Shown: positions 55,233 to 64,000 of the stretch, one piece after another
How positions within the stretch are numbered: position 1 is the stretch's first letter
Layout of the letters: each line of letters begins with the position of its first letter
Assembly: GCA_036320915.1 (NCBI GenBank)
Contig: JAXBDG010000017.1
Coordinates: 1,392,620 to 1,456,619, forward strand
Reading direction: 5' to 3'
Source: Linnemannia elongata
Lineage: Eukaryota > Mortierellomycota > Mortierellomycetes > Mortierellales > Mortierellaceae
Length of the DNA: 64,000 nucleotides
Notes under the pieces: model-generated
What the model saw: only the letters and a program-made list of their open reading frames with translations
Told to the model about the DNA's origin: nothing
The model's database searches: none
Program-made: the position numbers and the translations under genes

Positions 55233-56846
55233 TTCAGAGGATGAAGAAAGGACTCTTACATAGCTAATAATGCCAAACCGAACGTACTTCAAAGAAGACA
55301 AAGAGCCAATCGCATCACCTACAATTCTCTTGAAATGAGCGCTGCACCAGCCTGCACAATCGTCAGAACCGAAGGCCAGATGCACCTCACGCCAACCGGG
55401 CCTAAAAATGTAGGCCTGAGGGTCGTTGTAATCTTCAAACTCTGGGTCCCATTCAATACTGGCCCTCGATGTCCTCTCATTGCTTTCATAGTCTTCATCA
55501 CCCTCGTGCAAGTGATTATTCTCTCCCGCGAGTGTGAATCCATTGAACGTCACACTCTCCAGGCCCGGACATGTCACCAGTTTGTTCAGAAATAGCAATG
55601 GTTGTCGACGGTCACACGGTTCTCGTCTAAAGTGCACCGCCACCGCCAGATGTTTGAGTTGACTGCACTGCTCCAGGATTGTGCCCAAGTTGCTGAAGGA
55701 ATCCCGATAGTTATCGTCACGAATATTCAGCTCCAGGGTCTCGAGACAGTCCCAGTGCACTGACAAAGCCTCCATGAAAGTGTTGTCCAGCCTCAATCCA
55801 CGCAGCGAGGCATGGACCAAGTGTCCTGGAGCGCAAGCGTTGAGGAGGTGAAGAGCAGTAACACCCCATTGATGAAGCCGCCAAGTTTTCTCTTCCCAGT
55901 CGTTGCCATGCTTAATCGTTTGCAGGCGTGGGCAGGACTTACGCAAAGTCAGACCCAGTGCCTTGCCCGTACTCCCCAAAAGGTCTCCAAACACAGCCGT
56001 CTCCAGAGCAGGAGCAATGTCAATTAACCAATAGAGCGTCAGCGGGCAACGGTTATGCTCAACATCCAGATGGAGCGTCTTGAGCTTGGTAAGCCTAATA
56101 CGCCTACACATCTGCTCCATCGTCTTAAACTCCTCGACTCCTGTTTCCATCGACGTTATAACCGTATATCGCGACTTGCCCGTGTCATCCCGTTTTGAGC
56201 GTTTGAGTAGAATGGAGTCACAGCGGGTCAGGCGGAGCTCCTCGAGGTGTTCTGCATTCTTGGCCAAGGCGCGGTAGAGATACTTGGTAAGAAAGGTCCA
56301 GTCATCGAGACCCAGGTATCGCAGTCGCTGGAGAGATAAAATACTCGCAAAGTCCTTCAACTCCCCTCGCGATAAATTCTTGCGGTCTCGCGCCCAATGA
56401 AGCACACGCAGTCCGGGGTGGGCGAGGATCAGGCGTTTAGCCCAAGTACTGTCAACGTCGGCAGACAGACGGAGCTCTTGGAGGCGAGAGCAATTGAGCT
56501 TAGGTGGATCGTCTATTCGACTAAATCGCGTATAATAGCTTGAGAGGTCGAGGAAGCGAATGTAAAAACTGTTTTTCTGGACAATATCGACAGGAATTTC
56601 GTACTCTTCATTGTCAATACATTCGTAGGCGTTGCCGAGAGACTTGACGGCAGATTCGACATAGACGGACCATAGGAGCGGTGTAAGGGTTGTGCGGAAG
56701 AGACGGTTGACGGATATGGCTGCGAGGAGATCTTTTGGTTTTAAGAGCCAGACGTCCTCGTAGGCTAAATGTACAGATTCCCAGAGTGGGATAAACTGAC
56801 CGATGGCGAGAACGATTTCGTAGAGGGAAAGTGGATGCGTGTTCAT
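55230..56846 (-). CDS. F-box/LRR-type protein, Mortierella-style
   Basis: Single exon of 538 aa as an unspliced model. The N-terminus (HPLSLYEIVLAIGQFIPLWE, then LLAAISVNRLFRTTLTPLLW) is a divergent F-box. The remainder is Leu-rich repeat-like, with recurring LxxLxLxxC/N strands such as LQELRLSADVD, LRVLHWARD, LRYLGLDDWTF, LKTLHLDVEHN and LETLELNIRDD. Such proteins form large families in Mortierellaceae and are presumed SCF substrate receptors; no substrate is known. The C-terminal codons overlap a possible splice donor (AGCTAT|GTAAGA, exon end 55260). That donor would replace the last ten residues with the Fanzor-like exons downstream, in phase. The ATG at 56846 is chosen because the F-box-like block starts directly after it. 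Confidence 0.85.
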   Translation of the reverse strand: MNTHPLSLYEIVLAIGQFIPLWESVHLAYEDVWLLKPKDLLAAISVNRLFRTTLTPLLWSVYVESAVKSLGNAYECIDNEEYEIPVDIVQKNSFYIRFLDLSSYYTRFSRIDDPPKLNCSRLQELRLSADVDSTWAKRLILAHPGLRVLHWARDRKNLSRGELKDFASILSLQRLRYLGLDDWTFLTKYLYRALAKNAEHLEELRLTRCDSILLKRSKRDDTGKSRYTVITSMETGVEEFKTMEQMCRRIRLTKLKTLHLDVEHNRCPLTLYWLIDIAPALETAVFGDLLGSTGKALGLTLRKSCPRLQTIKHGNDWEEKTWRLHQWGVTALHLLNACAPGHLVHASLRGLRLDNTFMEALSVHWDCLETLELNIRDDNYRDSFSNLGTILEQCSQLKHLAVAVHFRREPCDRRQPLLFLNKLVTCPGLESVTFNGFTLAGENNHLHEGDEDYESNERTSRASIEWDPEFEDYNDPQAYIFRPGWREVHLAFGSDDCAGWCSAHFKRIVGDAIGSLSSLKYVRFGIISYVRVLSSSSE

Positions 56847-58560
56847 CGTGGGCGGCAAAGAAGGAGCGAGGCAGGTTATTTTTCTTGTGCCTGGGACAAA
56901 CACCTTCCTTTTATTCAATTATCAATGAAAACTCGCATAATGCCACTAATCAAGGCGAGAGATGAAAAGGATGTGGTAGCGGTGGCAAGGGGATAAAGGT
57001 GTGGGAATGGTGGCAAAGAAAAAGTGGAAAAAGAGCAAGATAGGACCTGGGAGCGGTGGCAAAGACGAGGGCGAGAAAGAAAGGAGTGCGGTGGCAAAGG
57101 TGGAGAAATTCCGAGATTGTTGACCATTTGCACAAAAAGGATAATTTAGCACCGAATTGCAAAAGGCAACAAATAGAAAGATAGAACAAGCAGACAGCGA
57201 ATGCTAACAAACAAAGAAAACAATACAAATATTTTATCAGACCTGTTGCCATTCAGCAGTGTACTTCTTTCGCATTGCGCTAGTGAGTGAAGAAAATGAT
57301 GTTATCACTTATCAATCGAACATCGACCACTTGTAGATAACCACACCTACGACAACCCGACCTCGGAACGTCCACTGTGAACATCTCCTATGCTCCTTTG
57401 GAAAGTAGCACCCACGCATTCTTAAAAAAGTGAATTTACGTGTTTAGACCTCCTCATGTTGGCTGTTGAGAGGTGAAGATACTTGGTACCTCTTCTCTCC
57501 CTCTCCATATCACCTTCCACATATTGCTGTCATATAGAAAAATAGAGTGACCAAAGGGGCGGGGGCATGGTGCAACTTTATAAAGAGTGGAAGGAAGGGA
57601 CAGAGATATATTTTTTGGTATTGATTGACTAATGAAAAGAAAACCATACTGGTCAGGGCGCAAAATGTTCATTACTCTTCCATCCTCATTTGATACTCGA
57701 TCGGACGCACCCTCCGTCCTCCGCAAAGACACACGCACGAGAGGGCGAGTAAATGATGATATGAAGGAAAAGGAAGAAGAAGCAAAAGAAGATGAAGCGA
57801 GAACCAGACAAGCTGTTGATCAGTCATTCGACTTTGAGTAAAAGCAAAGAGGATGTTTTTTTATTGTTTGTATAAAAGAGAGTGGATCTGTCTGTGATTC
57901 TAAACGATAAGCTGATTACATGGCAAGATGAATGCTAGGAGTGTGAGTGTTGATCGGAAATGAAAAGGTAGGGACAGTATGGGAGAGAGTGGATTTTAGC
58001 CCCCCCTTTTTCTCAACTTTTTTTCTTTGTTTTGTTTCCCACGCAGATCATGGATAAAGAAAATAGTGTTGCTTGCTTGGACACCCTTTCACACAACTCG
58101 AAAGGCTAAGCAGGTAAGGAGACAAAACGGATCGATGTGGGAATGAAACGCTCACACTCTATCAGTCTCACTCGCTGATGAATAATGTTAATCACAATGG
58201 CAATCATGAAAGGACATAGACCATGGAAGTACTTAGTCCGTTCCCACGCAGAACACTGTCGTGCTCTGCTACCCTTTCACTTCTCTCTTCCACTGGTGTG
58301 CTCTGATTCCCTTTCACTCCTCTCTTTCTCTGTCACGCTCTGCTTCTCTTTCAATACTCTCTTTCTCTGTCGTATTCTGTTTTCCTTTCACTTCGCCCAA
58401 TTATCGTTCATCACTTTTTCTACTTTCTCACCCCATTTTTGAGAGTGCGAGTGCGCGTGTTTGTGCATGTGTGTTGCTTGATGCGAGGCGGGTGAAGATG
58501 ACGAGGGTGTGCGTGCGTGTGTTTATATGTGTTGATTCGAAGGCAGGGTGGATGTGTTGA
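56847..58560. other. Subtelomeric gene-free region with degenerate short repeats
   Basis: No credible gene. Near 56,981-57,099 the motif GGTGGCAAAG recurs four times (56981, 57009, 57055, 57090). At 58,261-58,400 a C/T-rich unit of 35-38 bp beginning GTGCTCTG repeats about four times. Between 58,440 and 58,560 the sequence is GT/GC-rich and then switches to the long purine tract. Confidence 0.55.
58261..58405. repeat. Degenerate C/T-rich minisatellite, 35-38 bp unit
   Basis: Unit starts lie at about 58261, 58298, 58336 and 58371. Each has a CTCTG-like start followed by C/T-rich sequence with TTTCA and CTCTCTTTCTC elements. Copies differ at many sites. The pyrimidines lie on the + strand, opposite to the following 4.6 kb. 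Confidence 0.5.
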
Positions 58561-60700
58561 GTGTGGAATGAAACGAGAGTGGGAGACAGATGAGAGAGAG
58601 AGGAAGTGTGGACGGGAACAAAAGTGATGTGAAGGGAAGAGGGGAGGGAAAAGGGGGAGAGGATAAGTGAGAGACGGGAACGGGAAAAGAGAGACAAAGC
58701 ATGGTTATTCTGTGAGAGGCAAGAGAAACGAAGCAAAAAAGACCCCACTCCTCCCAACGCGAAAGAAAAGGAGCACAAAAGAGATTGAGTGGCAAGACGT
58801 CTAAGCGCACGATTATGATCAAGGGAGTCAACAAAAGATGAACGGAAAAAAAAGAATTCAAGGAGGTAAAAGCCAGGTGGAGAATGAGGTCGCGAAAAGA
58901 GAACAGATGACGTTCTGAATGATTGTTAAAAGTTGAGGGAAAGAAGGAACATTGATTCCCTTGAAAAAAAAGGTGTTGGTGATGAGTAAATAGACAGGAA
59001 ATACAAACAAAGAACGGGAGAGAGAGAGAGGAATAGGACAGAGAAAAGAAATAGCGAGAAGGAGAGGAGAAGAAGGAAGAGGGAGAGGTAGTGACGTGAG
59101 TGAGAAAAGGCAAATTACGTGGAGGAAAATCTCTTGCAAAAGTAGGAATGGGAAAGAAACGGGAAGATGGTAACGAGAAGGAGGACAATGGAGAGAGAGA
59201 GTGAGGGAGAGGAAAGAAGAAGGGAGAACAAAAAAGAGGTACAGAACGGGGGGGATTCATGAGGGAGGATGGAGGCAAAAGAACAATGGGTTGCTGCAGA
59301 CAGTGACATAAAAAAGAAAGTAGACAGCAGAAAAACAAAAAAAAAGAAAAAAGAAGGAAGAGGAAGACAGAATAGAAAAAGAAGACAAAAGAAGAAGACA
59401 GAAGGGAAAGAAATAAAGAGAAAGAAAAGAGAGAGACAGAAAAGGGAGAAATTGAGACGACACTTTTGATGAAAAAAAGTGGAGAACGAGAGAGTCTTGT
59501 GTGTGAACCGATAGAATGAGATTGCAAGAGTAAAAGGATGAGGTTGTGGATGATTGTGAGGATTGAGAAAAATGAATGTTGCTTAATCATGACCTTGCTG
59601 TTGATGATGAGGTGGAAATGGAGAGTGTTTCAGGAAAAAAGAAAGAGAAAGGAAGAGAGGGGAGGAGGGGTTGGAAGGAGGAGGGAAGAAAACGGAAGAA
59701 CAACAACAGAAGAAAAAAAGCAAAAAAAAAGAGCGAAGGAGAGAGGGGAAAAGAAGGGCATAAAGGGAGTTGGAAAAAAAAACGGGATAAGAAAGAGAAG
59801 AGAGCAAGAATGCGTGAAAGAGAGAGGGAGGGAGAAAGGTTCTTTGCAAGAAAGAATGAGGCAAGACAGAAGAAAAAAGTAACAAAGAGAATGAAAAAGA
59901 TTGCGTCGCAAGTTAACCCAGCTGATTGTTGATGATCAAAGGAATCGACACAATGATGAACAGAAAAGGGAATGAAGAAGTAAGAAAAAGAAGAGGACGC
60001 GTTTGCCTGAGAACAAAGGATGATGTTATGTCGTCTTGCGATTGGGGAGAAGAGAATGTTGATTCGTTAGCAGAAGGCCGTTGATGCAGTGCGTATGGAG
60101 GAAAAGTAACAGAGAAAAGAGAATGAGAAGGGAAAACGCGATTAAAGAGGCAGGAAGGAAAGAGAGAGTAAGTGGGAGCGTGAAAAAAGGTCGGTAGTTT
60201 GAGGACTTGTAACCAGGGAGGGAGTAAAAGAGAAAGAAAAAAAGTAGAACAAGCCAGAGTGTGAAATGATGCATGTGAGTATTGATGATCAAAGGAAGCA
60301 AAACACATGATTAGTGGTGGGAGGAAGCAAACAAGATGAAGAATGAGAGAGCAAGAGGAAAACGGATGAGGCAGTGAATAGTTGTGACGTTGGCGGTGAG
60401 GGAATGAGTATTAACTTGCAAACAGATGATGGTGGGTGAGCATTTAAAGAAAAGCGATGCATATAAAAAAGGATAGGTAGGAGAGAAAGTGTGGAAAAGT
60501 GATTGCCGTGTAGTCTTCTTGAATGGAGATTGGAAATACAAAATAGAAACAAACACAGCAAGAGAATACAAATGAAGGTAGAAAACGAGGGATGTCCGAT
60601 GAGTTCATTCAAGTTACAGAAGGAAGGCGAAAGAGAAGGACAAAGCAGATGAGTAAGAGGAATGAGTAATTGTTGTTAATGAGACGAGTAACAAAGAACA
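58560..60700. other. Polypurine-rich subtelomeric tract without regular units
   Basis: Over 2.1 kb the + strand is mainly A and G with few C/T interruptions. I see no regular unit here. Long open frames on the minus strand (for example 59590-58523) consist of Ser/Leu/Phe/Pro runs and follow from composition, because stop codons need purines on that strand. Confidence 0.65.
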
Positions 60701-60808
60701 GTGTTAGATGCAAAAAAGAATGAAGAGAGAAAAGTGAAGAAAAATGGACAGGAGAGAGAGTCAAAAAAATATGGGTAGAGAGTAAAGAGAAAGAAAAGGG
60801 GAAAAAAA

Positions 60809-60810
<2 letters not shown>

Positions 60811-60847
<37 letters not shown>
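60811..60847. repeat. GA dinucleotide microsatellite
   Basis: A near-perfect AG array of about 37 nt sits at the start of the regular purine repeats. Confidence 0.85.
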
Positions 60848-60848
<1 letters not shown>

Positions 60849-61039
60849 CAGAGATAAAAAAGAAACAAAGATAGAAAAACAACAAAAAAAGAAAGGGAAA
60901 GGAAAGAGAAGGTTAGAGAGGCAGATAGGAAGAAAAAGCAAACAGAAAAAGCAAAAGAAAAAAAAGAGTGGAAAAAGAAAACCGAGTGTAAAGAATGAAA
61001 AAAAAGGTCTAGAAGGAAAAAAAATGAAAATAAAGAAAA

Positions 61040-63050
61040 AAAAAAGATTGTAGAGAAAGACAAAGGAGCGTAGAGAAGGAAAAAAGAGTGTAGAGAGAGA
61101 CAAAAGAGCGTAGAGAAGGAGAAAAAAAGTGTTGAGAGTGAAAAAAAGTGTAGAGTAAGAAAAAAAAGTGTGGAGGGAGAAAAAAAAGTGTAGAGGAAGA
61201 AAAAAATGAAGAGAGAAAAAAAAAGTGCAGAGAGAGAAAAAAGTGTAGAGAGATAAAAAAAATATTGAGGGAGAAAAAGAAGTGTCGAGGGAGAAAAAAA
61301 GAGTGGAGAGAGAAAAACAGTGTAGAGGGAGAAAAAAAAGTGTAGAGGGAGAAAAAAAGCGCCAGAGAGAATAAAGAGTGTAGAGAGAGAAAAAAAAGTG
61401 CAGAGAGAGAAAAATAGTACAGAGAGAGAAAAAAAGTGTAGAGAGAGAAAAAAAAGTGCAGAGAGCGGAACAAAAAAGTACAGAGAGAGAAGAAAAAGTG
61501 TAGAAGAAAAAAAGTGCAGAGAGTGAAAAAAAAGTGTAGAGAGAGGAAAAAAGTGAAGGAGAAAAAAAGTGCAGAGAAAAAAAAAAGTGCAGAGAGAGAA
61601 AAAAAGTGTGGGGGGAGAAAAAAAAGAGCAGACAGAGAAAAAAAGATGCAGACAGAAAAAAAAAGTATAGAGAGAGAAAAAAACGTGTAGAGAGAGAAAA
61701 AAAGTGTAGAGAGAAAAAAAATAGAGCAGAGAGTAAAAAAAGAGCAGAGAGGGAAAAAAAAGTGTAAAGAGAGAAAAAAAACTGCAGCGAGAGGAGAAAA
61801 AGTGTAAAGAGAGAAAGAAAAGTATTGAGAGATAAAAAAAAGTGTGAAGGGAGAAAAAAAAGTACAGACAGAGAAAAAAAGTGCAGAGAGTGAAAAAAAA
61901 GTGTAGAGAGAGAAAAAAAGTATAGGGGGAGAGAAAAAAGAATAGAGAGAGAAAAAAGATGCAGAGAGAGAAAAAAAAATGTAGAGAGAGAAAAAAAAGT
62001 GTAGAGAGAGAAAAAAAAGTGTAGAGAGAGAAAAGTGTAGGGGGAGAAAAAAAAGAGCAGCGAGGGAAAAAAAGGTGCAGAAAGAGAAGAAAAGTGTAGA
62101 GAGAGAAAAAAAAAGTATAGAGAGAGAAAATAAGTGCAGAGAGAGAAAAAAAAGTATAGAAAGAGAAAAAAAGTGTAGGGGGAGAAAAAAAGGAGCAAAG
62201 AGAGAGAAAATGATGCAGAGAGAGAAAAAAACTGTAAAGAGAGAAAAAACGTGTAGAGAGAGAAAAAAAGTGTAGAGGGAGAAAAAAAGTGCAGAGATAG
62301 AAAAAAAAAGTATAGAGAGAGAAAAAAAAGTGTAGAAACGAAAAAAATTGCAGAGGGAGTAAAAAAAGTGTAATGAGAGAGAAAAAGTGCAGAGAGAGAA
62401 AAAAAAGTGTAGAGAGAGAAAAAAAGTGTAGAGGGAGAAAAAAAGTTTAGGGGGAGAAAAAAAAGTATAGAGAGAGAAAAAAAGATGCTGAGAGAGAAAA
62501 AAAGATGCTGAGAGAGAAAAAAAGTGTATTGAGAGAAAAAAAGTGTAGAGGGAGAAAAAAAGTTTAGGGGGAGAAAAAAAAGTATAGAGAGAGAAAAAAA
62601 GATGCTGAGAGAGAAAAAAAGATGCTGAGAGAGAAAAAAAGTGTATTGAGAGAAAAAAAGTGTAGAGGGAGAAAAAAAAGTGCAGGGAGAGAAAAAAAAA
62701 TACAGAGAGAGAAAAAAAAGTGTGGAAACGAAAAAAATTGCAGAGGGAGGAAAAAAAGTGTAGAGAGGGAAAGAAATGTGTTGAGAAAGAAAAAAAGTGT
62801 ACAGGGGGAAAAAAAAGTGCAGAGAGAGAAAAAAAGTGTACACAGAGAAAAAAAAGTGTAGTGTAAGAAAAAAAAATTCAGAGAGCAGAAAGAACAAGTG
62901 TAAAAAGGTGTAGGGAGAAAAAAAAAGACGTAGAGAGATAAAAAAAAGTATACAAAGAGAAAAAAGACTTTGTAGAGAAAAAAAAGGAGTAAAGAGAAAA
63001 AAAAGGTGCTGGGGGAGAAAAAAAGCTTAGGAGAGAAAAAAAGCATACAC
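61040..63050. repeat. Purine-rich subtelomeric minisatellite, unit about 19-21 bp
   Basis: About 100 degenerate copies of a unit close to GTGTAGAGAGAGAAAAAAA run over 2 kb. Variation is in the GTGTAG half (GTGCAG, GTATAG, GATGCAG, GAGCAG) and in the length of the A run. Unit length varies between 18 and 22 bp. A larger internal duplication is visible near 62,463-62,690. The minus strand stays open for 762 codons, translating as Phe/Ser/Leu/Tyr/Thr heptads. Confidence 0.85.
62463..62690. repeat. 118-bp higher-order duplication inside the purine minisatellite
   Basis: The block starting AGTATAGAGAGAG at 62463 and containing two GATGCTG units and one GTGTATTG unit recurs almost exactly at 62581. 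Another pair of related segments (GAAACGAAAAAAATTGCAGA) lies near 62,335 and 62,723. Confidence 0.7.
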
Positions 63051-63800
63051 GGAACAATAACAACACTAGCAAGCATATACAATGATAAAACATGAAACGC
63101 TTTCATAAACAGGGGCTGTATGTTTGTAAAGGGAGCCAATGAAAAGAAAAAAAAGAAGTGAAAAAAATTAAAAACAGTTGAAAAAAAAAATTAAAAAAAA
63201 TCGTTACACCATCGTTACCCTCATATTACAACTTTATCATTGCCAGTAACATAGAAAGGGATGAAACCTTTAGAATATGTACAATTGAGCACACGTTGTT
63301 TAAAAAGAAAGCAAAAGAAAAAAAAATTGAAAAAAAATTCCAATACGTTAACTATCTTGGTTTCAACCAAGCCATCAGCAGTAAGCATTGACTCAGATAT
63401 AACTTATAAACCTTAACAACGTGCATGGCATATGCAAAGAGAAATAAGAAAGAAAAGAATAAAAACAGAAAAGAAGAAGAATAAAATTCGAGACAGTTCT
63501 TAGATCTTTTCATTTCAACCATTCAATTACCGGTAAGCATATACGGATATGATAAAATGCAAACTGAAACAAGAACGTGTGCAATATATGATCAGAGATT
63601 ATAATAAGAAACCAAAAACATGAAAAATAGAGGAATAAATAAATTTCAGAATAAAGATATTCTTGCTTTAACAATGCCATCACCATTGTTCATAGACTGA
63701 GATGCAAGCTTAAAGATTTGCATATGCAGGTATAATGTTAATAAGACATCAAAATAAATAATCAGAAAAAATAGTTAAATGAATAAAAAATTAAGAATAG
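63050..63800. repeat. Degenerate ~150-bp AT-rich subtelomeric tandem repeat, about five copies
   Basis: A motif like CAACC(A)...CAGTAAGCATA...GATAT recurs with anchors near 63069, 63245, 63381, 63533 and 63688. Spacings are about 176, 136, 152 and 155 bp. Copies three and four also share a downstream ACGTGCATGG/ACGTGTGCAA-like element. A-rich spacers separate the copies. Confidence 0.6.
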
Positions 63801-63838
63801 TCCATATAAAAATTCGCAGACTCTTTTTTACCACGTTG

Positions 63839-64000
63839 TGGGTTTTTTAGGGTTTTTTAGGGTTTTTTAGGGTTTTTTAGGGTTTTTTAGGGTTTTTTAG
63901 GGTTTTTTAGGGTTTTTTAGGGTTTTTTAGGGTTTTTTAGGGTTTTTTAGGGTTTTTTAGGGTTTTTTAGGGTTTTTTAGGGTTTTTTAGGGTTTTTTAG
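63839..64000 (+). repeat. Telomere: 16 perfect copies of the decamer TTTTTTAGGG
   Basis: Sixteen 10-bp units without a single variant run to the last base of the window. The G-rich strand reads 5' to 3' toward the right end, as expected at a right chromosome end. The unit equals the common fungal TTAGGG with four extra T. No canonical TTAGGG arrays occur next to it. The junction sequence ACCACGTTGTGGG is unique. Confidence 0.95.

Noticed and set aside
58523..59590. Open frame of 355 codons on the minus strand, hydrophobic and Ser/Phe-rich
   Set aside because: The same compositional effect in the irregular polypurine tract. Three overlapping frames are open and none shows a family motif.
60609..62897. 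Open frame of 762 codons on the minus strand, made of Phe/Ser/Leu/Tyr/Thr heptads
   Set aside because: It coincides with the purine minisatellite. A pyrimidine-only coding strand has almost no stop codons, so the length follows from composition. There are no domain-like segments or splice structure.
61040..63050. Regular repeats considered as a CRISPR array
   Set aside because: Units are contiguous and degenerate with no unique spacers, and the host is a eukaryote.

Overview
The window looks like the end of a fungal chromosome, most likely from Mucoromycota and probably a Mortierella-type genome. The genes are split by short GT-AG spliceosomal introns of about 60-120 nt, with a few longer ones. 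Families include a fungal TRP channel, a pepsin-like secreted protease, an AA11-like copper monooxygenase and an F-box/LRR protein of the kind expanded in Mortierellaceae. The lineage call is inference; I could run no search. The right edge (about 63,839-64,000) is a perfect G-rich tandem repeat whose G strand points toward position 64,000, as at a right-hand chromosome end.

Layout. I support 19 protein genes (one cut by the left edge) and one remnant of a mobile-element nuclease. All multi-exon models were checked for phase continuity by hand. Left to right: the 3' part of an FHA/tail-anchored SLMAP-Far10-like gene (+); a 1,341-aa Ser/Thr/Pro-rich protein of unknown function (-); prephenate dehydratase (+); an F-box/WD40 protein (-); a Stealth-family phosphotransferase (-); a METTL22-like methyltransferase, a YjbQ/UPF0047 protein and L-2-hydroxyglutarate dehydrogenase (all +); a 3-kb gene-poor, microsatellite-rich stretch; an AA11-like LPMO (+); a FAM114A-like protein (-) divergent from an RNF216/TRIAD3-like RBR ubiquitin ligase (+); an MFS transporter (+); an Mpv17/Sym1-family protein with an unusual insertion (-); an O-fucosyltransferase-like protein (+); MRE11 (-, 12 exons); a YVC1/TRPY-like channel (-); an HSL-type esterase (-); a pepsin-like protease (-); and an F-box/LRR protein (-).

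The last 9 kb is subtelomeric. Directly downstream of the F-box/LRR gene is the 3' part of a Fanzor/TnpB-like RNA-guided nuclease gene, with the zinc ribbon, the last RuvC motif and an intact intron. It could be spliced in frame to the F-box/LRR gene. Beyond the F-box/LRR start come about 1.7 kb without genes, about 4.6 kb in which the + strand is almost all purine (including a 19-21-bp minisatellite), about five degenerate copies of a roughly 150-bp AT-rich repeat, and then 16 perfect copies of the decamer TTTTTTAGGG.

How the genes relate: this is ordinary eukaryotic gene order with no biosynthetic cluster or operon. Shared themes are mitochondria (L2HGDH, Mpv17), ubiquitin ligases (F-box/WD, F-box/LRR, RNF216-like), secretion or cell-surface glycans (Stealth, O-FucT, LPMO, protease) and telomere/DSB repair (MRE11). 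The points most worth a second look are the decameric telomere repeat, the Fanzor remnant with its possible host fusion, the layered subtelomeric repeats, two GC-AG introns and the Mpv17 insertion.
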